NCBI GenBank assembly: GCA_002162075.1
Contig: CP021423.1
Coordinates: forward strand, 2,542,001 to 2,606,000
DNA length: 64,000 nucleotides
Reading direction: 5' to 3'
Source: Armatimonadetes bacterium Uphvl-Ar1
Lineage (GTDB): Bacteria; Armatimonadota; Fimbriimonadia; Fimbriimonadales; Fimbriimonadaceae
The translations under genes and the position numbers were made by a program. The notes beneath the pieces were generated by a model that saw nothing but the letters and a program-made list of their open reading frames with translations, was not told where the DNA came from and searched no databases. Shown here piece by piece: positions 39,270 through 47,146 of the stretch (positions are counted from its first letter, which is position 1; every line of letters starts with the position of its first letter).

Positions 39270-40807
39270 AGCGGTCGCAAGCGGGCCCAATCCGTCAGAA
39301 TTCCTCGCCGCCAAACCCAGTTCTGAAAAGAGGCAAACCGCTCCTCAGACCCCGCAACTTCGTGTGGTTCTGAATCATTAGCCAAGCAAAATGCCGCCAA
39401 CAAGCCCGCCGCTTCTCCAATATTCCACTCAATCGGGTGCAAACGGTAACACCCGTTCGTGATGTGGGTCACGCCTAAATTTTTACAAGCCGGCAACAAA
39501 TTCCTAACACGAAGCGGAATCAACGAGCCAAGTGGAATCTGGAACGGCAAAGTACTAGTGTCAATTGTCGGACGCCCATTCGCGCTCGGGTGCAGGTCAA
39601 TTCGGTATGCACCAATACCCACCGACATCGGCATCTCAGGAGCAACAACTTCACCAGAGTTTGTATAAGCCGCAATGTCCTGCTCCCGAATCGTGTGCAT
39701 CGCCCGGATCCTACGCGACTCGCGGATATAAGCTGACTTTGCCAAACCATCCTCGGTTCCCGTATGTTCAGGCGCAAATCTCAAACCCGTGTAGCCATGC
39801 TCCGTTTGCATCCAATACATCATTGATTTCGTTAAGTTCTTCGCCGATTCATACCGCTTAGCCGCTGTCGCAGGGTCAACATCAATCACTGTCCCTTGGT
39901 CAAAGTCATTCATGGGCCAATTCATAATCGTTGCCGCGGCACGTTGATCGGTGTGCAGAGCGGGATCAACAATCTGGCGATAAGTAAACAAGCTGAACCA
40001 GTGATCACTAAACAATGGAAAATCTACAGCCTCGCCACGTTGGACGTGAAGCATCCTAAAACTCAAGAGCTTATCCGGCCAGTTGGGCGGCTGATATTGA
40101 CTCCAAAAGTCGTATTCCGCTGGCTTTTCAATCGTATGATCCGCCCCAGGCTCCCAAGCTACCGCCGCACACCATGTGAAAGATTGAACGTTCTCCGCTT
40201 CGCCGTCACCTTCCATTGCGTTCGGCTCGCCTGTTTCCGCCCGAGACTCTGCTCCCAAGGCGTATTCCGTCCCGGTTAACCGCAACAAATCGCCCAACTC
40301 TGTCGCATCCAGGAAGTATCTTGCCCGGATAACTGTCCGCTCTCCCGTGAACCGATTGAGAACATGAACAGAATCAACTCGATCGCCTGTCACTTCCGCT
40401 TGTACAACGGCTGAATCAAGAAGCAGGGTCAAATTCGGATTGTGCCCAACACCCAACATATCCAACAACACCCGGTGCCCCACCGCCGGCGAGAAACAGA
40501 GGTGACTCACCCACCCATTCCCTGGATTCAAACGGGGATTATCTTGGGCCTCTAATGTGAGATTTTCGTGGAGCCGATAGTGATCTCGAACTCGATTCCG
40601 AAAATCCCGGTACGACGCCGTGCAACCTGTTGATTCAATCCAAGGGTTCTCGTCCGGAGGAACGGCTTGGGCCGTCAATTGCCCACCAATCCAATCCGTT
40701 TCTTCCGTCAAAACGACTTTGAGATTGTGCTCCGCTAAGGCCAGGGCGGCGGCCGTACCCCCGGTTCCGCCACCAACGATTACCACATCGCACGTCAACT
40801 CATTCAC
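39266..40807 (-). CDS. FAD-dependent oxidoreductase (FAD_oxidored family)
   Basis: 513 residues. The Rossmann motif VVIVGGGTGGTAAALALAE is at the N terminus with VVLTEETDWIGGQLT following. Other features are RYFLDATELGDLLRLTG and a C-terminal flavin segment (ACKNLGVTHITNGCYRLHP, GEAAGLLAAF). This family (PF12831) is typical of bacteria that degrade carbohydrates or modified amino acids; substrate unknown. No signal peptide. It ends overlapping the preceding convergent gene by four bases. Confidence 0.88.
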   Translation of the reverse strand: MNELTCDVVIVGGGTGGTAAALALAEHNLKVVLTEETDWIGGQLTAQAVPPDENPWIESTGCTASYRDFRNRVRDHYRLHENLTLEAQDNPRLNPGNGWVSHLCFSPAVGHRVLLDMLGVGHNPNLTLLLDSAVVQAEVTGDRVDSVHVLNRFTGERTVIRARYFLDATELGDLLRLTGTEYALGAESRAETGEPNAMEGDGEAENVQSFTWCAAVAWEPGADHTIEKPAEYDFWSQYQPPNWPDKLLSFRMLHVQRGEAVDFPLFSDHWFSLFTYRQIVDPALHTDQRAAATIMNWPMNDFDQGTVIDVDPATAAKRYESAKNLTKSMMYWMQTEHGYTGLRFAPEHTGTEDGLAKSAYIRESRRIRAMHTIREQDIAAYTNSGEVVAPEMPMSVGIGAYRIDLHPSANGRPTIDTSTLPFQIPLGSLIPLRVRNLLPACKNLGVTHITNGCYRLHPIEWNIGEAAGLLAAFCLANDSEPHEVAGSEERFASFQNWVWRRGILTDWARLRPL

Positions 40808-40854
40808 GCCCGCGAGCGTACCTATTGACGACTGGCCTCAGCCGAATTCACGGT

Positions 40855-41241
40855 TCAAAGTGGGGCAAACAGGTCAACGATGTTGCCATCCGGGTCAACG
40901 ACCTGCGCATACCGTTGACCCCAAAAAGCATCCCAAGGCTCCTTCGAACTCTGGTATCCGGCCGAAACGATCTGATCGTGAATTGCATCAACATCAATGG
41001 GAGAATCACAGAGAAACGCCATACCCATTCGGTGACCAGTCGGCACTTGATAATGGGGCATGATCGATTTCACGAGGTCAACCGTGTCCCACATCAAGCG
41101 CAGACCATTCGGCAATGTGGCCTCCAAATGATCTTCATTCAAGTCCAGAGCCGGAACTGGTACCCCCAGAAGTGAGTAAAACTTCAAGGACTTCGCCATG
41201 TCGGCGGTTACAATGCCAAGTGCGTCAAATCGAGCAGCCAT
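40855..41241 (-). CDS. VOC (glyoxalase/bleomycin-resistance) superfamily protein
   Basis: 128 residues with the paired beta-alpha-beta-beta-beta fold. The N half has RFDALGIVTADMAKSLKFYSLLG and the C half VDAIHDQIVSAGYQSSKEPW, ending in YAQVVDPDGNIVDLFAPL. The metal-binding positions are not all clear; the terminal DPDGN is conserved. The exact reaction is unknown. It lies upstream of the FAD oxidoreductase on the same strand, with a gap of about 50 bases, so co-expression is possible. Confidence 0.87.
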   Translation of the reverse strand: MAARFDALGIVTADMAKSLKFYSLLGVPVPALDLNEDHLEATLPNGLRLMWDTVDLVKSIMPHYQVPTGHRMGMAFLCDSPIDVDAIHDQIVSAGYQSSKEPWDAFWGQRYAQVVDPDGNIVDLFAPL

Positions 41242-41295
41242 GCAAACAGTTTACATGAAAAAAGTAGAATTATGTCTACACAATAGAGGAAATTC

Positions 41296-42561
41296 ATGAA
41301 ACGCATTTGGATTTTTGGCGGCATCACCCTCGCTCTCATCCTCGCGGTTTGCGGAATCGGGGGCTTTTTCCTCTACCGTGGACTAGTGGATTCTGCTGGA
41401 ACGCTAGAACCAGAATTTCGGCGTTCCAAAGAAAACCAAATCCCCCTCGTCTGGGCAGATCTCGAACCACCGCGTGCACTCGAACCCAACCGGAACGCCG
41501 CCCTAGATTACAAGAGTATGTTCGATTTATGGCAAGCTGAGCGCCCAAAATTCACCGATGAGCGCTGGGACAGCTTTATCAGAGGCCAAGGCGTACCCGA
41601 TGACCGGAAACAGATTCAAAGCGCGCTGAACGGACTGATTCCCCTTTTTGAATCCGCCAGTACGAAATCCGAAGTCCAGTGGCAGATTGACTACAGTCAA
41701 CGAGCCTTCACCTCATATCCTGTCTTCGCTTCCGTAGTCGACGCCAACGAAATAAATCTGCAAAAAAATCAAAAGCGATTTGACGCTCGAAGCGTCGAAC
41801 TCGATCAAATTAAAGATGCATTCCGAGTCAGCGACCATATCCTCGCCTCAAACGATCCAGGCAGCCTCCGCGCCGCCGCTCGCATCCGTATGTCGGCATT
41901 AGAAGCCGCCGGAAGATCGCTTACCGAAACCCTTCGTGGCGAACAAGACACAAACTCATACTATAAGGCTCTCCTCGCAATACTTGACCAAATCAAACCG
42001 ATCGACCCCTTACCCGTCTGGCGTAAAACCGCGTTCTTGCAATTCATCACATGGGATGAGTACGAAAAATTAACCGCTGACCAGCGCGAACTCTTCGCCG
42101 CATCTCGCCGCGATCATGATCTTATCATCGACTCGGCAACCAGCGAAATCCTCAAGTTCTGGAACGACGCTCTGGTTCAAGCCAAGGGAGAAACCCAGCT
42201 CGGCCAACAGCTTCTCCTCGGCGAAAGAGTCCTGCGCCTGCGCGACCGTGCTGACGTCGCCGCACTCCCTCTCAAAAAGCTCTGGACACTTGACTCCGCA
42301 ACCAAAGGTGCCGCTTCTATCGACTGGCTCATCGCGGAGGAACAGTTACAGTTACTTCGACAAGTCCTCGACATATTAATCACAACCTCCACTGATTCTC
42401 CGAGCAAATTCACTTGTCAACGCAAGAGCGTCATCGGCGAGAAACTCTACGCTTACGAGAAGACCGCCTCCGGCTTTAGGATCACTGCCACACCCAGCGA
42501 CCGACTCGTTCCCGAATCTGCCCTCGCCCAAAGAAAGCTCACCTACGAATTTGCCAGGTAA
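41296..42561 (+). CDS. Hypothetical membrane-anchored protein
   Basis: 421 residues, unrecognised. A single N-terminal membrane anchor (IWIFGGITLALILAVCGIGGFFLYRG) is followed by a mostly helical extracytoplasmic region with many tryptophans and charged residues. SRQRAFTSYPVF-like stretches and RIRMSALEAAGRSL suggest helical repeats. No catalytic motif is seen. It converges on the HAD-IIA gene with a short overlap. Function unknown. Confidence 0.6.
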   Translation: MKRIWIFGGITLALILAVCGIGGFFLYRGLVDSAGTLEPEFRRSKENQIPLVWADLEPPRALEPNRNAALDYKSMFDLWQAERPKFTDERWDSFIRGQGVPDDRKQIQSALNGLIPLFESASTKSEVQWQIDYSQRAFTSYPVFASVVDANEINLQKNQKRFDARSVELDQIKDAFRVSDHILASNDPGSLRAAARIRMSALEAAGRSLTETLRGEQDTNSYYKALLAILDQIKPIDPLPVWRKTAFLQFITWDEYEKLTADQRELFAASRRDHDLIIDSATSEILKFWNDALVQAKGETQLGQQLLLGERVLRLRDRADVAALPLKKLWTLDSATKGAASIDWLIAEEQLQLLRQVLDILITTSTDSPSKFTCQRKSVIGEKLYAYEKTASGFRITATPSDRLVPESALAQRKLTYEFAR

Positions 42562-43297
42562 CCCAAAACTCCGGCTAAAGTTGCGCTCCCCAAAACACCG
42601 TCCGGAATCTCGCTACTCACCCCCGTAAGAACAAGCCAAGGCACGCATCCCGCCGCCCGAGCACAATCAAGATCAGACTCAATTCGGTCCCCCACAAAGA
42701 GGACTTCTCGGGGTTCAACCCCCAAATCTTCACAAACTTGCCAAGCCATTAAAGGCTGCGGTTTCCCCACAACTATAGGCTCGACCCCACTCGCGGCAAC
42801 AACGGCCGCAACCAGCGAACCCGCCCTGGAGCGAATCGTCCACCGTCATACGGATAGGTTTTATCAAGATTTGTTGCATAAAAAGCTGCTCCATTCCGAA
42901 TCGCATCGCTCGCATCCTGCAACATACCGTAATCAAACTCAAAGCAAAGCCCAACCACTACCGCCTCCGCATCACCGAAGGGAACGACAGTTAATCCCGC
43001 TTCAATCATCGACTCCGTCAGCCCCGGATTCCCGATCACTCCAATTTGCCGAAATGACTGAGCGATTTCCTTCGCTGCCGCCATTCCCGATGTCATCACC
43101 CAACCTGGCTCCGAAGGAATCCCCAACCGTGCCAACTTTTCATGCACCGCTTCTGGTCGTGCCCCAGAATTGTTCGTGATGTAACGAACCGCAAGCCCCT
43201 GACTTATGAGTTGGGCGATTGAATTCGCCGCATCGGGGCAAGCCTCACTCCCTCGATAAACCGTTCCATCCAAATCGAGGAAAACCGCCCGAATCAT
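42543..43297 (-). CDS. HAD-IIA family sugar phosphatase (NagD/PGP-like), frameshifted
   Basis: HAD hydrolase with a class IIA cap. Motif I is AVFLDLDGTVYRG, followed by VRYITNNSGARP (motif II T/S region). The second frame carries VGKPQPLMAWQ (motif III Lys) and VLFVGDRIESDLDCARAAG (motif IV). The two frames meet near 42820-42826: one extra base gives YDGGRFAPGAGSLVAAV, matching the PGxG segment of the family, and a full length of 251 residues. Such enzymes dephosphorylate phosphoglycolate, pyridoxal phosphate or nucleotides. It sits directly downstream of the polyprenyl synthase gene. Confidence 0.87.
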
Positions 43298-43301
43298 CAG
43301 G

Positions 43302-44330
43302 CTAATTCTGACGCCGAGTCACACCAAAAGTAACGCCCGCAAGAAGTCGGCGCTCATCGGACTCCGGCAATCCTTCCAAACTTTCCCGAGCCGTCGAAGC
43401 ATGCTCCCGTGCATCCTGATCAGCTCTGGCCAAAGCTTTCCGATCATTCATCCACCCAACAATCATCTTCAAATCCTCCTCCGAAGCCCCATTTCCAAAT
43501 TTACTTCCGACAAAAGTTCGCTCCTCGGCAGAAAGCTCGGTCAGCAAGTAGATCAATGGCAATGTGGACTGGCCATCAATGAAGTCCGTCGCAATCGGCT
43601 TGCCCGTTTTGCTCGAATCCCCCCGGAAGTCCAAGATATCGTCGACAATCTGAAACGCCATCCCTAAGTGGTGTCCATATTGACCAAGTGAATCCGTTGC
43701 CGTTTCCGAAGATGCCGTCAGCATGCCCCCAATGCGGCAACAACACTCGATAAAACTTGCCGTTTTCATCCGCAAAACCGACAAATGGTCGTCAAGAGAC
43801 AAGTCCAATTGACCCCGAACTGCAATTTCCTGAACTTCACCCTCTGCGAGTTCCACAACCGCTCGGCTCACCATCCGAATGATCCGCAAATCGCCGTCTT
43901 CCGCCAGTATCTGCATCGCTTTCGCAAGCAAAACATCTCCCCCCAAAATACTTGGTGTGATGCCGTGGACAGAAAACGCCGTCGGTCTTCCGCGCCGAGT
44001 CGCTGCATCATCAATCACGTCGTCATGGATCAGCGTGGCCATATGGATGAGCTCCATTGCCGTGCCTAACTGGACTGCGCGCGATCCCTCAAACGGGAGT
44101 CCCGTTGCCCGCGCCGCCAAAAATACCAAAGCGGGACGCAAACGCTTTCCCCCGCCATCCAGCGTAATCCGGCCGACTTCCTCCACGAGAGGAATGACCG
44201 AATTCACTTGCGACTGCAATTCCCGCTCAACATCCTGGATATATGCCGTCGTCTCTTCCAATAGTTTTGGGCTGATTTTGAGAGCCTCAAATCCCTCACT
44301 GAGCGAGGACAAGAATCCGCTGATTTTCAT
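43302..44330 (-). CDS. Polyprenyl diphosphate synthase (HepT/IspB-like)
   Basis: 342 residues from ATG 44330 (MKISGFLSSLSEG). Trans-prenyltransferase motifs: GGGKRLRPALV, the first aspartate-rich motif HMATLIHDDVIDDAATRRG, and the second MAFQIVDDILDFRG. It makes the long isoprenoid tail of menaquinone. The small residues before the first aspartate motif allow a long chain, but length cannot be read. It is overlapped by four bases by menG, matching a menaquinone pathway operon. Confidence 0.93.
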   Translation of the reverse strand: MKISGFLSSLSEGFEALKISPKLLEETTAYIQDVERELQSQVNSVIPLVEEVGRITLDGGGKRLRPALVFLAARATGLPFEGSRAVQLGTAMELIHMATLIHDDVIDDAATRRGRPTAFSVHGITPSILGGDVLLAKAMQILAEDGDLRIIRMVSRAVVELAEGEVQEIAVRGQLDLSLDDHLSVLRMKTASFIECCCRIGGMLTASSETATDSLGQYGHHLGMAFQIVDDILDFRGDSSKTGKPIATDFIDGQSTLPLIYLLTELSAEERTFVGSKFGNGASEEDLKMIVGWMNDRKALARADQDAREHASTARESLEGLPESDERRLLAGVTFGVTRRQN

Positions 44331-45055
44331 AACTTCACTCCCCAATGGATCGCAATATTTCCAAAAAATCGAGTCTTGTACTGAACTTCGGACAAACCCG
44401 CCAATTCAAAGGCCCGCTTCAATTCATCGCGACTCAAAAACTGCTCTGTACTTTTCGGCAGATAAGCATATGCCTCTGGCTGACGCAAAATCCGACCCAG
44501 CAACGGCACCATCACATGATATGCCCACCGGCTCACTGGCCCAAGCGGCCCCGCCGGCTGCGACATATCAATGCAAACAAACTTCCCGCCAGGCTTCAGA
44601 ACTCGCATTACTTCCGACAGCGTTTGATTCAAATCCGGAACATTTCTGAGTCCCCAACCTACGGTCACTGCATCAAATCTCTGCGGTTCAAATGGCAAAA
44701 AAGTCGCATCACCCAAAATCAACTGAGTACCGGGTCGAACCTTTCCCGCTGCAACGTCGAGCATCGGCGCACAGTAATCCAGCCCAATAAGTTGACCCGA
44801 ATTACCAACATACTTTTCCGCTGATACCAAGAAATCACCCGTCCCGCAACATAAATCCAAAACCGTATCTCCACTCTTCAACCCGATGAGCGCACAGGCC
44901 TCGTTTCGCCAGCGGTGATGACCCTTCGCCGACATTATTGAATTCGCCAGATCATATGTCGGCGCAATATCCGCAAACATATCGCGAACCGCTTCTCGCT
45001 TTTCATCGCCTTGAGCCTTCCAAGGCGGAGTCTTCGTGGAGGGTGTCATGCCCAA
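44327..45055 (-). CDS. menG: Demethylmenaquinone methyltransferase
   Basis: SAM-dependent methyltransferase UbiE/MenG for the last step of menaquinone formation. The N-terminal signature is FADIAPTYDLANSIMSAKGH HRWR (the YDxxNxxxSxGxHxxW family pattern); VLDLCCGTGDFL is the SAM-binding loop, and GWGLRNVPDLNQTLSEVMRVLKPGG the second signature. 242 residues. It leads the operon with the polyprenyl synthase and is divergent from the Ycf45-like gene. Ubiquinone versus menaquinone cannot be told from the protein alone; menaquinone is inferred from the HepT-like neighbour. Confidence 0.93.
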   Translation of the reverse strand: MGMTPSTKTPPWKAQGDEKREAVRDMFADIAPTYDLANSIMSAKGHHRWRNEACALIGLKSGDTVLDLCCGTGDFLVSAEKYVGNSGQLIGLDYCAPMLDVAAGKVRPGTQLILGDATFLPFEPQRFDAVTVGWGLRNVPDLNQTLSEVMRVLKPGGKFVCIDMSQPAGPLGPVSRWAYHVMVPLLGRILRQPEAYAYLPKSTEQFLSRDELKRAFELAGLSEVQYKTRFFGNIAIHWGVKL

Positions 45056-45240
45056 CTGTCTCTACGCACCATCTTACCAAAACCAATCTTTGTTTTCAAT
45101 AATTTTTGAAAATTCAGGAAAAATGGCGATGAGCACCCCGTAATCATGCGAGGTTCTTAACCTTTCCCCAACTCCCCCTGTTAATAAATCCCAGGATTCT
45201 GACGTCAACTACGGCTTTTCATCGTCAAAAGAGATGACGC

Positions 45241-46860
45241 ATGGCAAAGCTCCCTGAGGGACTCCAGCAATTTTTGGAAATTTTGCCTCCCGTAATTCGG
45301 GAAAAGCTTGATTTCCATCCTGACTTAAACCGCCTGGTCGAAGTCGTTATGGACTACGGCCGACCCGCCGAAGCAAGATTTCTCCGCTCCGTCGAACGCT
45401 GGCCCGGCACAATCATCACCGAACAAGATATCGACTTCACCGAAAAAGCAATTGGCGAATTCGGTGGGGATAATCGCGCCGGAATTGAACGCACGTTGCA
45501 CCGCATTTCCGCCATCCGCAATCGCCACGGTCGCATCATCGGCCTCACCTGCCGCGTCGGCCGCGCCCTCGAAGGCACCATTGACATCATTGATGACATC
45601 GTCCGCAGTGGCCAATCCATCCTCATCCTCGGTCGACCAGGTGTCGGGAAAACCACCAAGCTCCGCGAAGTCGCCCGCGTCCTCGCCGACGAAGTCACAA
45701 AGCGGGTCGTCATCGTTGATACCAGTAACGAAATTGGCGGCGACGGCGACGTCCCCCACCCCGCAATCGGGAGCTCGCGTCGCATGCAGGTTCCCAACCC
45801 CGCTGATCAACACGGCGTAATGATCGAAGCCGTCGAAAACCATATGCCCGAAGTCATCGTGATCGATGAAATCGGTAACGAAAGTGAGGCCCAAGCCGCA
45901 AGAACCATCGCCGAGCGCGGGGTTCAGCTCATCGCAACTGCGCACGGTCAATCACTTGAAAATCTCATGCTCAACCCGGCCCTGTGTGACCTCATCGGAG
46001 GAATTCAGGCTGTCACCTTGAGCGACGACGAAGCTCGCCGCCGAGGATCGCAAAAGACCGTTCTCGAGCGCAAAGCTCCACCCACATTCGATGTTGTCCT
46101 CGAACTCCTTGATTTCGACCGACTCGCTGTCCACCACACGGTCCAAAAAACTGTTGACCTCATGCTCCGAGGCATCGCCCCTCGACCCGAACTCAGAGTT
46201 CGCACGGAGCAAGGCGAAGTCGAAGTCGTGCAAAAGGAATTTTCGCCAGAAATCGACGAACCAGGGTTCAACGAACGCTTCCCCAGCCTCAGCAAAAAGC
46301 AAGATACCGAGGTTCCTGCAGCTCAAATCACTCGCACCAAGCATCGCGAGGAGAAACCAAAGCACGAAGCTGTCGAAAAAGCGCCTGCCGCCAACAAAAC
46401 TGTGCGGATTTATCCGTACGGAATAGCTCGAACACGACTAGAACGCGCGATCCGCGAGCGGCGTGTCCCTGCCTTGATTACCAACGACGTATTCAACGCT
46501 GACGCCGTCATCGCCATCAAATCCGTTCAGGCTCAAAAGCCCGGCAAGCTCGCGCAACTCAAGAAAAACGTGCAGATTGTGTCCGTCAAATCGAACACAT
46601 TCAGCCAAATCTCCGGGGCACTAGATGAAGTCATGCGCCACCACACCGGTCAGGATTCAGGGCTCGACACGGCTCTCGAAGAAGCTGCCGATGCCGTGAA
46701 GCAAGTCCTCGTGTCGAACAAACCTGTCGAGCTTCCCCCTCGAGACGCCCGCCTCCGCAAACACCAACATCAGTTTGTCGAAGGCCAACGCCTCGCCAGC
46801 GAAGCCGTCGGACAAGAACCAGAACGCCGCATCCGTGTCCTCCCGATCCAGCTCAAATAA
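45241..46860 (+). CDS. Ycf45/SpoIIIAA-like AAA ATPase with C-terminal R3H-type region
   Basis: 539 residues. The N-terminal domain LPEGLQQFLEILPPVIREKL is as in Ycf45/SpoIIIAA relatives, followed by a P-loop ATPase: Walker A ILILGRPGVGKTTKLREVAR near residue 130, Walker B EVIVIDEIGNESEAQ near 195, and LIATAHGQSLENLM. The C-terminal third (KTVRIYPYGIARTRLERAIR, then a segment ending HQFVEGQRLASEAVGQEPERRIRVLP) matches the single-stranded nucleic-acid-binding R3H part of this group. Role unresolved in non-spore-formers. A broad intergenic region with no clear promoter motif precedes it; repeats follow. Confidence 0.9.
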   Translation: MAKLPEGLQQFLEILPPVIREKLDFHPDLNRLVEVVMDYGRPAEARFLRSVERWPGTIITEQDIDFTEKAIGEFGGDNRAGIERTLHRISAIRNRHGRIIGLTCRVGRALEGTIDIIDDIVRSGQSILILGRPGVGKTTKLREVARVLADEVTKRVVIVDTSNEIGGDGDVPHPAIGSSRRMQVPNPADQHGVMIEAVENHMPEVIVIDEIGNESEAQAARTIAERGVQLIATAHGQSLENLMLNPALCDLIGGIQAVTLSDDEARRRGSQKTVLERKAPPTFDVVLELLDFDRLAVHHTVQKTVDLMLRGIAPRPELRVRTEQGEVEVVQKEFSPEIDEPGFNERFPSLSKKQDTEVPAAQITRTKHREEKPKHEAVEKAPAANKTVRIYPYGIARTRLERAIRERRVPALITNDVFNADAVIAIKSVQAQKPGKLAQLKKNVQIVSVKSNTFSQISGALDEVMRHHTGQDSGLDTALEEAADAVKQVLVSNKPVELPPRDARLRKHQHQFVEGQRLASEAVGQEPERRIRVLPIQLK

Positions 46861-46941
46861 GCCTATCTTCCCTCCACTGATGGGGAGAGCTTTGGTGGGG
46901 GCTATCCATCGCTCAAGCTCAAGAAACGCTCCTACAACGAC

Positions 46942-46961
46942 ATTCCGGGCTTGACCGGAAT
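46942..46961. repeat. REP-like hairpin, ATTCCGGG family
   Basis: Arms ATTCCGG and CCGGAAT around GCTTGA; same family as 19433. A weaker copy with two mismatches in the left arm lies at 47058-47078 in the second unit of the array. Confidence 0.65.
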
Positions 46962-46986
46962 TATTTAGAGAGATGTTTGCGTTCCC

Positions 46987-47005
46987 CCTCCCCCTTTGGG
47001 GGAGG
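46987..47005. repeat. REP-like hairpin, GGGGAGG family
   Basis: Perfect arms CCTCCCCC and GGGGGAGG around TTT, followed by ACTGAGGAGGGGC. Member of the family also at 10094, 19362, 27008, 47093 and 50213. Confidence 0.65.
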
Positions 47006-47092
47006 ACTGAGGAGGGGCTATCCATGGCTCAAGCTCAAGAATTGCTCCTCCAACGTCATTCCAAGCGTGACCCGGAATTTAGCTGAGGGTCT

Positions 47093-47112
47093 CCCTCCCC
47101 CGCGGGGGAGGG
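47093..47112. repeat. REP-like palindrome, GGGGAGG family
   Basis: Perfect 20-base palindrome with arms CCCTCCCCC and GGGGGAGGG around GC, followed by AAAATGGGTGGGG. It lies 35 bases beyond the repaired alaS stop and could affect the 3' end of that transcript. Confidence 0.65.
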
Positions 47113-47146
47113 AAAATGGGTGGGGCAGAACCCGCTTCACCAAAAA

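Larger units (their letters stand above)
46866..47122. repeat. Tandem composite REP-like array
   Basis: Two copies of a unit of about 112 bases and part of a third fill the gap between the Ycf45-like gene and alaS. Each unit consists of a GGGGAG-type hairpin, a shared core GCTATCCATNGCTCAAGCTC with AAGAANNGCTCCTNCAACG, and an ATTCC/GGAAT hairpin. Unit 1 spans about 46868-46971, unit 2 about 46984-47085, and the third is only the GGGGAG palindrome (arms at 47093-47101 and 47104-47112). No gene is seen here. Confidence 0.75.
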
